Shown in pieces: positions 8,959-17,009 of a DNA stretch of 45,432 nucleotides (positions are counted from its first letter, which is position 1; the number at the start of each line of letters is the position of its first letter). Both the position numbers and the translations under genes were made by a program. This DNA is from a virus: the IMG/VR virus record IMGVR_UViG_3300028802_000026, positions 1 to 45,432 of that record, one strand, 5' to 3'. Below the pieces are notes generated by a model. The model worked only from the letters and a program-made list of their open reading frames with translations. It was not told the origin of the DNA and did no database searches.

Positions 8959-10309
8959 AGGCAACCTCCTTAACCTTCCCATGAAGGAGTTCTTCAAGGT
9001 CTAAGGCTACTCTCTCAATGACTACCGGCCAACCGGATTGATCTATTTCCGGGTTTCTGTAGAGTCTCACACTCTTATACCACGGCATCCCACCCGTGTT
9101 CTGATACCTCCAAGCGGGGAATTTCGGAGTCATCACCCAACAAGGAACCCCTAAAGCGCCAGCAAGATGTACAACTGAAGTACAGATGGTTATTACTAGA
9201 TCACAAGAGGCTACCAGCTTTGCAGTCTCGTAATAGTCTTCAGCCTTTGCGTATTCATCCATTGTCTTGATGTCATAGCCTAAAGCTTTTACGAGTTTCA
9301 GTTCTTCCTCGCAGTTGGTGTATTGAAGGCTTACAAACTCTACATCCTTCTGATTGAGAATAGACTTCCACCAAGACAAGGGGACTGATCTTTTTTGCAC
9401 CCGACCGAGCTTCTGACCACCACCAGTCCAGGAGACACCGATTCTGAACTTATTGCCTTTAGGTAAAGGTTCTGTCTTCATATATTCTGTGCCTGGAAAT
9501 TCCGCTCTGGACCTTCTGTAGAATTTACCCAAAGACCCCATTGAAATCTGATAGTCGAAGTCCTCAGTCTTCGCCCACTCTGGGTCTGGGTCTTCTCTCG
9601 TACCGAAACACTTCACCCCGAAAGATTTCTCGAATAAAGTCTTCAGTCTGGTGTGACACTCGATAAGAATAGGATTGGTTTTCATGATGTCAGGGAGCAT
9701 GGAGGCGAACATGATCTCATCTCCGATTCCCTGTTCACCATAGACGGCTACTTTCTTGCCAGGAGTCCCGTCCCATTGAGGCTTACCACCCAAAACCCTG
9801 TTAGCCCTAAGACCTCCGGGTTTCAGACCCCAATCGTATTCATCCCAACCTGTCTCCCATTTCCCGTCAGCTAAGAGAGCTAAAGAGAGATTCCAGTGAG
9901 CCAGAAAATGATTGGGGCTTAGATCAATGGCCCTCTTACAAATTGTTCGGCATTTGTCGTCTTCACCGGCCTCGACAAACAACGCACTGTAATTGGCCAG
10001 AACTTCACCTGAAGGATTGTCTTTAATAGACTCCTCGAAGAACTTCATGGCTTTTTCTCGTTGACCCGAGAACTTATAGGCCATGCCGAGATTTGAAAGA
10101 ACATCGTCCTGCTTGAAACCAAGTCTTACCGCGTATTCCAGAAGACAGATAGCTAGACCCATCTTACCCATCTGGCAATACATCGTCCCCAGAGTAGCTA
10201 GAAGACCTGGGTTATTGTGATTCTGTGTCAGTAATTCATCATAGAGTTTCTCTGCCTCTGCGAAATCTCCTTTGAGATGCAGAGCACAGGCTTTGTCCCA
10301 TTGTTCCAT
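8951..10309 (-). CDS. TPR-domain glycosyltransferase (GT9-like)
   Basis: A 452-residue fusion. Residues about 1-150 are tetratricopeptide repeats (LHLKGDFAEAEKLYDELL, NLGMAYKFSGQREKAMKFFE, HWNLSLALLADGKWETGWDE). Residues about 180-430 look like a GT9/heptosyltransferase-type GT-B domain, with GEQGIGDEIMFASMLPDI at its start and CDLVITICTSVVHLAGALG, the nucleotide-sugar loop, near residue 375. GT9 enzymes use ADP-heptose in lipopolysaccharide assembly and, in the TibC family, transfer heptose to serine of adhesins. The TPRs suggest a protein acceptor. With the heptose-type genes downstream this is a good candidate transferase. The ATG follows directly on the terminator T-tract upstream. Confidence 0.75.
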   Translation of the reverse strand: MEQWDKACALHLKGDFAEAEKLYDELLTQNHNNPGLLATLGTMYCQMGKMGLAICLLEYAVRLGFKQDDVLSNLGMAYKFSGQREKAMKFFEESIKDNPSGEVLANYSALFVEAGEDDKCRTICKRAIDLSPNHFLAHWNLSLALLADGKWETGWDEYDWGLKPGGLRANRVLGGKPQWDGTPGKKVAVYGEQGIGDEIMFASMLPDIMKTNPILIECHTRLKTLFEKSFGVKCFGTREDPDPEWAKTEDFDYQISMGSLGKFYRRSRAEFPGTEYMKTEPLPKGNKFRIGVSWTGGGQKLGRVQKRSVPLSWWKSILNQKDVEFVSLQYTNCEEELKLVKALGYDIKTMDEYAKAEDYYETAKLVASCDLVITICTSVVHLAGALGVPCWVMTPKFPAWRYQNTGGMPWYKSVRLYRNPEIDQSGWPVVIERVALDLEELLHGKVKEVAYA

Positions 10310-10310
10310 G

Positions 10311-10339
10311 AAAAGAGGGAGGGGTTATTAGCCCCTCCC
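10311..10339 (-). terminator. Rho-independent terminator after the capsid unit
   Basis: An 8-bp perfect stem, GGGAGGGG/CCCCTCCC with a 7-base loop (10317-10339), is followed on the minus strand by TCTTTTC. It lies just after the decoration-protein gene and immediately before the TPR-GT9 start, so it would close the capsid/decoration transcript while letting some read-through pass. Confidence 0.8.
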
Positions 10340-10345
10340 ATCCAT

Positions 10346-10768
10346 TTAGAAGCTGTTGGGAACTTTGACATCCATGGAGAAGATCACCGTCATATACAGC
10401 GCCCCACCAAGGGTCGTTGCAGATGCCGTTGATACCAGAATGTCAATCGTGTCATCAACACTATAGGTATATAGCGGGGCAGGGAGGTTACAAACAACCC
10501 AACCTTGACCTGCGCTGAGAGTCCCGACTGCCCGATATCTACCTGTGCTATTCCCATCACCTACCAGGACTGCACTGTCGCCGTTATTCGTATTGGCTAC
10601 CTGAATCAGTACAGGCGTCGCTCCCTTCGGGACATTAACCATGAGAACGGTAGATGTCGCAGACAGTGAACCGACGACTGACCAAAACGAAGTAACTGCG
10701 GTCAGACCTACCCGGTTGGTTTTGGGCTGGATGGTGCTTTGTGCTTGATCGGCTGTGAAAGTGGCCAT
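10346..10768 (-). CDS. Probable capsid decoration protein
   Basis: A 140-residue, beta-rich protein of small residues (Thr, Val, Ser, Ala, Gly) with no cysteine, starting nine bases after the major capsid gene with a strong AAGGAGATAAC before the ATG. It shares the capsid promoter and ends just before a strong terminator, so it should be made at capsid-like levels. Those features fit a head decoration or cement protein. The family itself is not recognised. Confidence 0.6.
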   Translation of the reverse strand: MATFTADQAQSTIQPKTNRVGLTAVTSFWSVVGSLSATSTVLMVNVPKGATPVLIQVANTNNGDSAVLVGDGNSTGRYRAVGTLSAGQGWVVCNLPAPLYTYSVDDTIDILVSTASATTLGGALYMTVIFSMDVKVPNSF

Positions 10769-10777
10769 GTTATCTCC

Positions 10778-11875
10778 TTAGTCCGCAGCCGCAGCGACAA
10801 ATGCCGTGACTATTCCGTGATCCTTTGGAGTAGTCAGGTCACTTGACCCTGTGCCAAATCGCAGCTTTTCAATGCGGCGGATTTCCTGAACCCCGACCCC
10901 GTGAAGGAATTCATAGTCGTCAGTATCAGTCGTGCTCTTGGTCCTTTGAGCCCACGCCAGTCCTATAGCTTGAGCCCCACACAGATAGACAGGCTGGAGA
11001 GCAACCCCGACCGAAGCAATTGCAGTACTGATCGTCTGGATTTCAGGGATTTCACGGATGATAATTCCATCCCACACCAGAGAATCTCCGGTGAAAAGTG
11101 GGTTATCTACTCCGCGAACTCTTGCATCCCTATTAGCCAGGGTCAATACGTTGGTAGTGGGGTTGTCTTCGGTCAAATCCCTCCAAGCGAGGGAAGGGAC
11201 AAAAGCGACATACCACTCTTGGTCCATTTCCTTCACATAGACAGGCTTGATCTTCGGAGAAGCGGCTTGAGCCATCCGTTTCATCAAAGACAAGATGTTG
11301 GGAGTCAACTGAGCGGTGCTGCTGATAGCCGAGATAGCGGAGGCGAAAGTCGTTTGAGGAGTCCCAGAGTTAGTGACAGTACCCATCACCGTCCGGTCCC
11401 TGTTATTGACCTGCCAAGTATCCCTTTGGGCGTTGGTCGCGGTGTTGAATAGAATCCCGTCGATCATCGCCAGAGAGTCTACGCAGTCATCCCTCAGCTT
11501 TCTTTGTGCCCATTGTTGAATTTGGGTCCGGGCTGCGTTTCTCAGGTCGATGACTGATTTTTGGACATCCCAGTCATCAACAGCTACTGCGTGTCTTAGG
11601 ACATCGACTGTGAGTTTTTGGGAACGGGAGTTCAGACGTTCTTCATTGCCCTTCAGGGTGTTATTACCTGTTACCCCAATGCCTGTCAGTTCATTGACAA
11701 GGGCAAAAGTGACGGAATCTCCGCGCTTTTTGGTCAGTTCTTCTTTTAGCTGGAAAATGGATGCTTCGTCAGTCCCCATATACCGCTTGAAGCGGGACAT
11801 ACGGACATAATCTCGGAAGAATTCATCATCCCATTGCTGCGGGGTTAAACCCGCGACTGCATAGGTCTGGGACAT
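10778..11875 (-). CDS. Major capsid protein, N4-gp56/DUF4043 type
   Basis: A 365-residue HK97-fold coat protein of the N4-gp56 family (N4 gp56 is about 400 residues). The diagnostic region, RGDSVTFALVNELTGIG followed by TLKGNEERL, is at residues about 50-80. It encapsidates the genome as the main head subunit. It has a scaffold gene directly upstream, its own TTGACA promoter at 11998-12025, GGAGTAA before the ATG and a decoration gene downstream. Its combination with a P22-like portal and tail is a mosaic architecture. Confidence 0.9.
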   Translation of the reverse strand: MSQTYAVAGLTPQQWDDEFFRDYVRMSRFKRYMGTDEASIFQLKEELTKKRGDSVTFALVNELTGIGVTGNNTLKGNEERLNSRSQKLTVDVLRHAVAVDDWDVQKSVIDLRNAARTQIQQWAQRKLRDDCVDSLAMIDGILFNTATNAQRDTWQVNNRDRTVMGTVTNSGTPQTTFASAISAISSTAQLTPNILSLMKRMAQAASPKIKPVYVKEMDQEWYVAFVPSLAWRDLTEDNPTTNVLTLANRDARVRGVDNPLFTGDSLVWDGIIIREIPEIQTISTAIASVGVALQPVYLCGAQAIGLAWAQRTKSTTDTDDYEFLHGVGVQEIRRIEKLRFGTGSSDLTTPKDHGIVTAFVAAAAD

Positions 11876-11997
11876 GGCTTACTCCAATGGTTGATAGGAT
11901 TTTCTCGCCCATAATCCCGGCGTCGGAAAATCGCCCATTGAAGCTGGCGTCGCTTGAAAGACCTTTACGCCCTTTATGGTAGGCGGCACCAAAGCGA

Positions 11998-12025
11998 AAG
12001 ATACTCCAATTCAGATAGTTGTCAA
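11998..12025 (-). promoter_or_regulatory. Sigma70-type promoter for the capsid unit
   Basis: On the minus strand TTGACA (12025-12020), a 16-base spacer and TATCTT (12003-11998) form a good consensus promoter just after the scaffold stop. The expected transcript starts near 11991 and has a leader of about 115 bases before the capsid ATG. Region 11876-12026 holds no gene. Confidence 0.7.
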
Positions 12026-12026
12026 A

Positions 12027-12860
12027 TCATGACTTCAGGATCGAATCCAGGGGGGTAGGACCGCCCCAAACAGGTCGATTGACCCCTTTACTGGGTACGT
12101 CAGTTAAAGACCCCGGAAGTTCATCCCGTTGCTTCTTCAAGTCTTCCTCTCTTTTCTTGTATTCAGCCTCCAGTTCAGCCTTGATCTTGGCCTTCATTTC
12201 AGCTTCCATCTTTCCTCTTAACTGCTCCATACCCCCAGCGTCTTGTAGGTCTTTGTGCATCTTGGCTGTCTTGTAGGCGAATTCAGCCGGGTCTGAAGTT
12301 GCCCACGCTTGATCGGCCAGATGAGGGGCGTCGTTCACCATTTGGTTGAAAATAGCGAATTTCTCGTCATAATCTTGATATCTCGACCTAGCTATAGCTT
12401 CCGAGGTCTGGACCTTGGTAGAAAGAACGGCGAAGTTCTGTTTGCTCTCAAAATCCTGCTTCAGACGAGAGATCGCCCCTTCGGGGTCTTCAAAGAAGGG
12501 CTTTTCCTCCTTCTTTTGCTGAAGTTCCTGAATCTGCCGTTCAAGGGCCTGTCTTTTCCTCGTTTCATCGGCAGCTTTGGCGAAAGCCGCCTTTTCCCTT
12601 GGTGAATACTCCTCTAGGGGCTTTTCAGGGACTTTGGCTGGTTCTGCCTTGGGTTCGACCTTTGGCTCAACCTTGGCCTCTAAAGGGGCTTCCTTGGGGG
12701 CATATTGACCTGTTACCGGGTCTCGGACATTACCTCTGGCGGCTTGCTCCTTATCCCTCCACTCCTGATTGGCAGGAACTACCCTTTCGACTGGAGCTGG
12801 TTCTGCGGGTGCTGGTTCCTTCAGTACATCATCTAGCGAGGTTTTCTCTATTTCAGCCAT
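12027..12860 (-). CDS. Scaffolding protein
   Basis: A 277-residue acidic protein: a Pro/Ala/Glu-rich N-terminus (EPKVEPKAEPAKVPEKP), long charged helices with coiled-coil character in residues about 95-260 (ETRKRQALERQIQELQQKK and MEAEMKAKIKAELEAEYKK), and a short tail ending DSILKS. This profile, directly upstream of the major capsid gene, is typical of phage scaffolds that guide procapsid assembly and then leave. GGAGTCGTAA precedes the ATG. Confidence 0.8.
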   Translation of the reverse strand: MAEIEKTSLDDVLKEPAPAEPAPVERVVPANQEWRDKEQAARGNVRDPVTGQYAPKEAPLEAKVEPKVEPKAEPAKVPEKPLEEYSPREKAAFAKAADETRKRQALERQIQELQQKKEEKPFFEDPEGAISRLKQDFESKQNFAVLSTKVQTSEAIARSRYQDYDEKFAIFNQMVNDAPHLADQAWATSDPAEFAYKTAKMHKDLQDAGGMEQLRGKMEAEMKAKIKAELEAEYKKREEDLKKQRDELPGSLTDVPSKGVNRPVWGGPTPLDSILKS

Positions 12861-13596
12861 TTACGACTCCTATCGCCCTTTCGTCGGCGTCACGTTCGCC
12901 CGAAGCCCCGGCGGCGGGTATCAGACCTTTGTATTTGGTCTGTATGGGAAAGATTAGCGGTTGTACCTTTATTCGTTGTGCAATGCAAAAGATATTGACT
13001 TCCTCATCCGAGAATCGGAATCTCTTGACTGGATTCGGAACGAACGACCGACCATCTCTGGTGACCAGTTTCAGGTCCTGGACCTCGAAACCGTTGTCAG
13101 TATAGAAGTCGAAAAAGAGGGTCGGGTTGAGGTTGTAAAACCCGTGATTCCCCCAGTTGGCAGGGTTCTCATGGATGATGTAACCCCCTTCTTTGACCAT
13201 CGAGGCCATGTTGATTAACGCTCTACCGATGTTGAAGCAGTGTTCAGCAGTCCCTACGTCCAGAACCATGTCGTAGGCTCCACGTGGAACCATCGTCTGA
13301 TTCAGATCGCAGAGAATTTCACAACCCCTCTCTTTGACCACGTCGAAGACATCTAGTTGCGCCCCTAGAAGCCTGAAAAATGAATGGGCATCTGGAATAG
13401 GGTGTGGTTTCAAGCCATGCCGCTTACAGATAGCTTCTGAATCTGCCCTGAATTCAACTGGAGAAAACGTCGTTTTCAGGATGGAATCGATCATCTCCTG
13501 TGGAGCTATTAGGTCCGGATAGCCGAATGAACATACCCTCATTCCGGGCTTTATGAGTCGGCTTATCGCTTCAGTTTGCGAGAGACTTAGAGCCAT
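12853..13596 (-). CDS. Class I SAM-dependent methyltransferase
   Basis: A 247-residue protein. The core, DMVLDVGTAEHCFNIGRAL (residues about 105-125) followed by ALINMASMVKEGGYIIHENP, matches the SAM-binding and helper strands of methyltransferase-11-like enzymes; an Asn/Trp/His-rich loop (NPANWGNHGFYNLNP) follows and may form the acceptor site. It lies at the end of the sugar cassette and overlaps the radical SAM gene by 26 bases and the scaffold gene by 8. A role in methylating the cassette product is inferred from position. Confidence 0.7.
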   Translation of the reverse strand: MALSLSQTEAISRLIKPGMRVCSFGYPDLIAPQEMIDSILKTTFSPVEFRADSEAICKRHGLKPHPIPDAHSFFRLLGAQLDVFDVVKERGCEILCDLNQTMVPRGAYDMVLDVGTAEHCFNIGRALINMASMVKEGGYIIHENPANWGNHGFYNLNPTLFFDFYTDNGFEVQDLKLVTRDGRSFVPNPVKRFRFSDEEVNIFCIAQRIKVQPLIFPIQTKYKGLIPAAGASGERDADERAIGVVNG

Positions 13597-14734
13597 ATTT
13601 GAAGTAGGTCAGAGGTTTCTTGGTTTGAATGGCAGGTTGGATCACCGGAGCGTCGTAAGACCGTCCATTGCAGTGATCGCAGGCTTGAATGGAAGTCTTG
13701 TCTCTCAGGAAACTCCTGATCTCATCTCTGGTAGCGGTCCTGACGACTATTCGATCCTCGAAATAATCAGGTATGGCCTTGAGTTTGTCGGCATTTGCAC
13801 TGAAAGGGCACCTATAGAGGAATCCGTCATGTAGTGTCGCAAGATTCTTAGCGCAACAGGAGGCAAAGATCGAGGCATTTTCCTCTTGAGTTCTGCCATG
13901 CCTATCAAGCGCAGCCGAGTCCGTCCAACCATTCGCTTTTTCCGAGACATACGGGATTTTCCTTTCTTCAAGGGCTGGCAGGAGTTTTTGCAGGTTCCTT
14001 GAGAGTTCGTCATAGTCAGTGATGAAGAAACGTACTTTCGGATGACTCAAAGCCTCCCATTGGGGGTCTCTGGGAACAATGGTCGCGTTGGTGAAGATCG
14101 AAACCTTGGAGATGTTCTCCTTAGAGGTCAGTTTCTCAACTATCAGATGAACGTCTTTGTTCATGAAAGGTTCGCCACCGATTACCCTGACCTCATATAC
14201 TTCATCTGCCTTCTCACACAGAGAGTCTATGGTCTGAACCATCTCGTTCAGGTCCGCATTCTCCGGATTTTCATAATACTGCATCAGATTCGCGCAGTCT
14301 TTACACTTCATCGAACACCGCTCGGTAACGATGAGATCGACGTTCTGGATACTCAGTTTCTCAGGATTAAGATAGTCGTCGTGATGATGTAGGACGGTCC
14401 TGATGAGGTATTTGACATGCTCGGTCGTGTATTTACTGGACTCGTTGTTCCCATTGATCGAGAGGAAGTCGATTCCTGAGATATCGAAGTCCTTCAAAAC
14501 TTCACTACAGGATTTCCAGCTACCTCCCATCCCCCAAACCGGACCGATCATATCCAGGATATTCGGAGAGGTCAGGTAGAAAGCCCCTTTCTTGATCTCT
14601 GAGGTCTTCTTTATAGGAACTCCAAGTAACGATCCTTTGATACGGTCATCAACGAAGCATTCGACCTCGATACCTTTAGCTCTACAAGCATGGAGGGTTG
14701 CCTCTCCAACCACACCAGCCCCGAAGATAATCAT
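13571..14734 (-). CDS. Radical SAM enzyme with N-terminal Rossmann domain and C-terminal cysteine cluster
   Basis: A 387-residue protein. Residues 1-90 start MIIFGAGVVGEA, a GxGxxG nucleotide-binding fold like those of PglD or sugar-modifying proteins. Residues about 130-300 carry the radical SAM cluster motif C140-x3-C144-x2-C147 (ERCSMKCKDC), the GGEPF motif and a strand SIFTNATI. The C-terminal region adds Cys pairs (ASCCAK, YRCPF and ACDHC), as in SPASM/Twitch proteins that bind extra Fe-S clusters. Such enzymes carry out radical chemistry on sugars or peptides. The Rossmann fusion, in a sugar cassette, suggests modification of a nucleotide-bound or protein-bound sugar. Confidence 0.75.
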   Translation of the reverse strand: MIIFGAGVVGEATLHACRAKGIEVECFVDDRIKGSLLGVPIKKTSEIKKGAFYLTSPNILDMIGPVWGMGGSWKSCSEVLKDFDISGIDFLSINGNNESSKYTTEHVKYLIRTVLHHHDDYLNPEKLSIQNVDLIVTERCSMKCKDCANLMQYYENPENADLNEMVQTIDSLCEKADEVYEVRVIGGEPFMNKDVHLIVEKLTSKENISKVSIFTNATIVPRDPQWEALSHPKVRFFITDYDELSRNLQKLLPALEERKIPYVSEKANGWTDSAALDRHGRTQEENASIFASCCAKNLATLHDGFLYRCPFSANADKLKAIPDYFEDRIVVRTATRDEIRSFLRDKTSIQACDHCNGRSYDAPVIQPAIQTKKPLTYFKYGSKSLAN

Positions 14735-14904
14735 GGCAGTCTCATGACTCTAAGGAACATCTCATCTCTACGACGCTCCTGCAATAGCCAATGAATTTGT
14801 TCCTTAGAAAGGCCGCGTTTCGTGGCGGAAAGAATACATCTGAAAAGCTCTTGAACCTCTGGCAGATCGAAACCTAGTGATTCCATTATATCTCTGAAGG
14901 TCAT
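14731..14904 (-). CDS. Small basic protein of 57 residues inside the sugar cassette
   Basis: A 57-residue frame starting MTFRDIMESLGFDLPEV and ending MFLRVMRLP. It starts by ATGA overlap with the GT2 stop and ends by ATGA overlap with the radical SAM start, the linkage used by genuine genes in this genome. AGAGGATTTACCC precedes the ATG. It is helical and basic (KRGLSKEQIHWLLQERRR) with no motif that I recognise. Function unknown. Confidence 0.65.
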   Translation of the reverse strand: MTFRDIMESLGFDLPEVQELFRCILSATKRGLSKEQIHWLLQERRRDEMFLRVMRLP

Positions 14905-15662
14905 GGGTAAATCCTCTTGAATGTCTCCCGACCTGAGCCGTGAATCCGGGTGAAATACAACATGCTATGGTAGACCTTTGAAGAATCCAGAGCGTCTTCC
15001 ATTTCGTCAGGGTCTATATCTGTCTCCTTTAGGAAGGCTTTGACATATTTCAGTCCATCCAGAAGACCGAAAAGTCTTTCCTTCTTCTCAAGGTCGAAAC
15101 TCGTTGAGAGGGAGTTCTGTCTCTTACGGTTGTGATAGACAATGTTCTCCAAAAATCTGACCTTCTTGCACCGTCTTAGATAGTCGAAGTTAAACCCCAT
15201 GTCTTCAGCAGTCACCAATTCAGGGAAGTTGACTATCAGGTCTCGTTTGTAGAGTTTGGCCCAACACCCTGAGAGCATCTGGTTCTCACCCGGGTTTTTG
15301 AGGTTTGAGATGGTGTAGTCGGCTATATCTGTCATGGTAAAAGTCTCGGTGGGATGACTCACGGTCATCTCGAAATCACCGAATTTACGAAATGACCCGC
15401 ACACGAGGTCTGCTCCGTCCATTTCGGAGAGCATCAAATCAATAGCCCCAGGCTCAAAGTAATCATCAGAATCGCAGAACATCACATATTTACCTACTGC
15501 CCTCCTTAGTGCCCTGTTTCTAGCCTGTGCAGCACCAGTACCTTCTGGGTCTCCTTCCACTATGAGTTCCAAGTCGTAGTCATTGACTTTGATGCTGTTC
15601 AAACACTGGGAGAGCCATTTCTTCTCTCCATACACCGGAACAATGACGCTAACGCTTGGCAT
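14901..15662 (-). CDS. Glycosyltransferase family 2
   Basis: About 253 residues, starting MPSVSVIVPVYGEKKWL. The GT-A signature VSVIVPVY leads to AQARNRALRRAVGKYVMFCDSDDYF, where DSDD (residues about 70-73) is the metal- and nucleotide-binding motif. It transfers one sugar from a nucleotide donor. The start at 15662, preceded by GGATGAG, is preferred to the ATG three codons upstream. It overlaps the E1-beta-like gene upstream by 14 bases. Confidence 0.85.
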   Translation of the reverse strand: MPSVSVIVPVYGEKKWLSQCLNSIKVNDYDLELIVEGDPEGTGAAQARNRALRRAVGKYVMFCDSDDYFEPGAIDLMLSEMDGADLVCGSFRKFGDFEMTVSHPTETFTMTDIADYTISNLKNPGENQMLSGCWAKLYKRDLIVNFPELVTAEDMGFNFDYLRRCKKVRFLENIVYHNRKRQNSLSTSFDLEKKERLFGLLDGLKYVKAFLKETDIDPDEMEDALDSSKVYHSMLYFTRIHGSGRETFKRIYP

Positions 15663-16284
15663 AGAACTCATCCATGTGTCTTTGTGAGGCTCCGCAGAAC
15701 CTCAACTCCTGCGGTATCGTGATCTTCTCGCCCTTGGTAGCATTGAATAGACGACGATGTAGGACGTAGAGAGTCGGCATGTCACCCTCTATCGCACCTT
15801 TGAGCATCTGCCTTGCTTCTTTCGGGTTCTGAGGGACACAGACATTCCATCCCTCGCACTTCTGGAACCAGAATGTGAAGTCCTTTGAATGTTGGGCACC
15901 CTGCCCCGTACCTATCCCCCTACCCTCCTGACAGATGAAAGTAATGGGGAGTTTATGGCCCTTGGCGTACCAGATAGGGATATGGTTGAAAAGCGCATTC
16001 ATTCCCGATAGCAGGAAGTCCAGTCGGACGTGGAACATGATGACCCGCTTACCGGCTAGAGCTAGACCCATCGCAGAAGAATTCATCAGTTCTTCCGAGA
16101 CCGAGTAGGTGATGAACCTATCTTGGTATTGCTCATAAAGACCTGTAGTGAGACCAGCATATCCATATTTGATTAGCTGGCCTCCCAAGACTAGGTTGGG
16201 ATACTCCTCAAGAGACTCGTGAAGCGTCCGGTTGATCTCGCCAGCGAACGTCCCTGCTGGACGGACTTCATTGTCCGACTTCAA
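15649..16284 (-). CDS. Thiamine-diphosphate E1-beta-like (transketolase pyrimidine-binding) subunit, short form
   Basis: A 211-residue protein matching the pyrimidine-binding domain of 2-oxoacid dehydrogenase E1-beta or split transketolase. It shows VLGGQLIKYGYAGLTTGL, YSVSEELMNSSAMGLALAG (the Glu that activates the cofactor), and GTGQGAQHSKDF. Full E1-beta is about 325 residues; the C-terminal transketolase domain that binds E2 is missing, so it is unlikely to work in a dehydrogenase complex. It pairs with the E1-alpha-like gene directly upstream. The start is TTG at 16284 with AAGGAGG four bases away. The substrate is probably a sugar or 2-oxo compound in the cassette; inference. Confidence 0.75.
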   Translation of the reverse strand: MKSDNEVRPAGTFAGEINRTLHESLEEYPNLVLGGQLIKYGYAGLTTGLYEQYQDRFITYSVSEELMNSSAMGLALAGKRVIMFHVRLDFLLSGMNALFNHIPIWYAKGHKLPITFICQEGRGIGTGQGAQHSKDFTFWFQKCEGWNVCVPQNPKEARQMLKGAIEGDMPTLYVLHRRLFNATKGEKITIPQELRFCGASQRHMDEFYAKR

Positions 16285-17009
16285 ATGACCTCCTTCGCTG
16301 GAAGTCTTCCCATATAGATATGGTCTCCCTCAAGCTTGACTTTGGCCTCGTAGAAACTAGGTCTGTTGCATCTGGCACTCATTATTGCTGCTGCCATATG
16401 CCTTTTGACTGTTATCCCGAAAGACTCGACTCTTGGACCTAGCGGAGTCGCTTGTCTTTCAGAGATATGAGCATCTACTGACATTTCGTTGTTCTCGCAA
16501 ATGAAGCAGATGGGTAGTTTATTGAGGGCAGCGAAGTTTAGTGATTCCCAGAATACGCCAGCCTCCGTCCCCCCATCGCCTACGACACAAATAGAAACAG
16601 CGTTCGAGCCTTTCAGAGCATAGGCCGTCCCAGTGGCAACCCCTACAAGACCCCCCACAATCGCAGAGGCGTGGAAATTGATGCTTTTGTCCGATATCCC
16701 CTGACTCCCCGAGAACCCCTGATTCACCCCCGTTGGTAATCCATGTATCTCGTCCCATAGTTTTTCTTCGCTTCCGCCCTTGGCTAGATAATGACCGTGA
16801 TTCCTGTGTGTAGAAAATAACCAGTCCTGTGGTTTCATATATTCATGAAGGTCGGCTGAGACCGATTCCTGACCCAGACACAAATGTACCGGGACGTAGA
16901 TGTTCTTCATGTCCTCCAAGAGTCTCATCTCGAAAGACCTCACTCTTTCGATGAACTCCTGCCTTCGGGAGTTCAGTGAAACAACTTCATCGTCTTCAAC
17001 CGATAGCAT
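16281..17009 (-). CDS. Thiamine-diphosphate E1-alpha-like subunit
   Basis: A 242-residue protein of the E1-alpha family. The cofactor motif GDG (residues 144-146), 26 residues, then NN (173-174) in VVGDGGTEAGVFWESLNF and CENNEMSVDA is complete, and Gly/His residues of the active-site loop (THRNHGHYLAKG) are present. Full E1-alpha is about 320-360 residues. With the E1-beta-like partner it should form a heterotetramer that breaks or makes a C-C bond next to a carbonyl. It overlaps the epimerase upstream by 37 bases. No E2 or E3 gene is nearby. Confidence 0.78.
   Translation of the reverse strand: MLSVEDDEVVSLNSRRQEFIERVRSFEMRLLEDMKNIYVPVHLCLGQESVSADLHEYMKPQDWLFSTHRNHGHYLAKGGSEEKLWDEIHGLPTGVNQGFSGSQGISDKSINFHASAIVGGLVGVATGTAYALKGSNAVSICVVGDGGTEAGVFWESLNFAALNKLPICFICENNEMSVDAHISERQATPLGPRVESFGITVKRHMAAAIMSARCNRPSFYEAKVKLEGDHIYMGRLPAKEVI

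Noticed and set aside
10901-11452. A 183-codon open frame antisense to the major capsid gene
   Set aside because: Composition (Ser/Arg-rich) and lack of a ribosome site indicate a shadow of the capsid frame.
15649-17009. Reading the two TPP genes as a host-derived pyruvate dehydrogenase
   Set aside because: The beta subunit lacks its E2-binding domain and no E2 or E3 is near; the sugar-gene context points to other chemistry.
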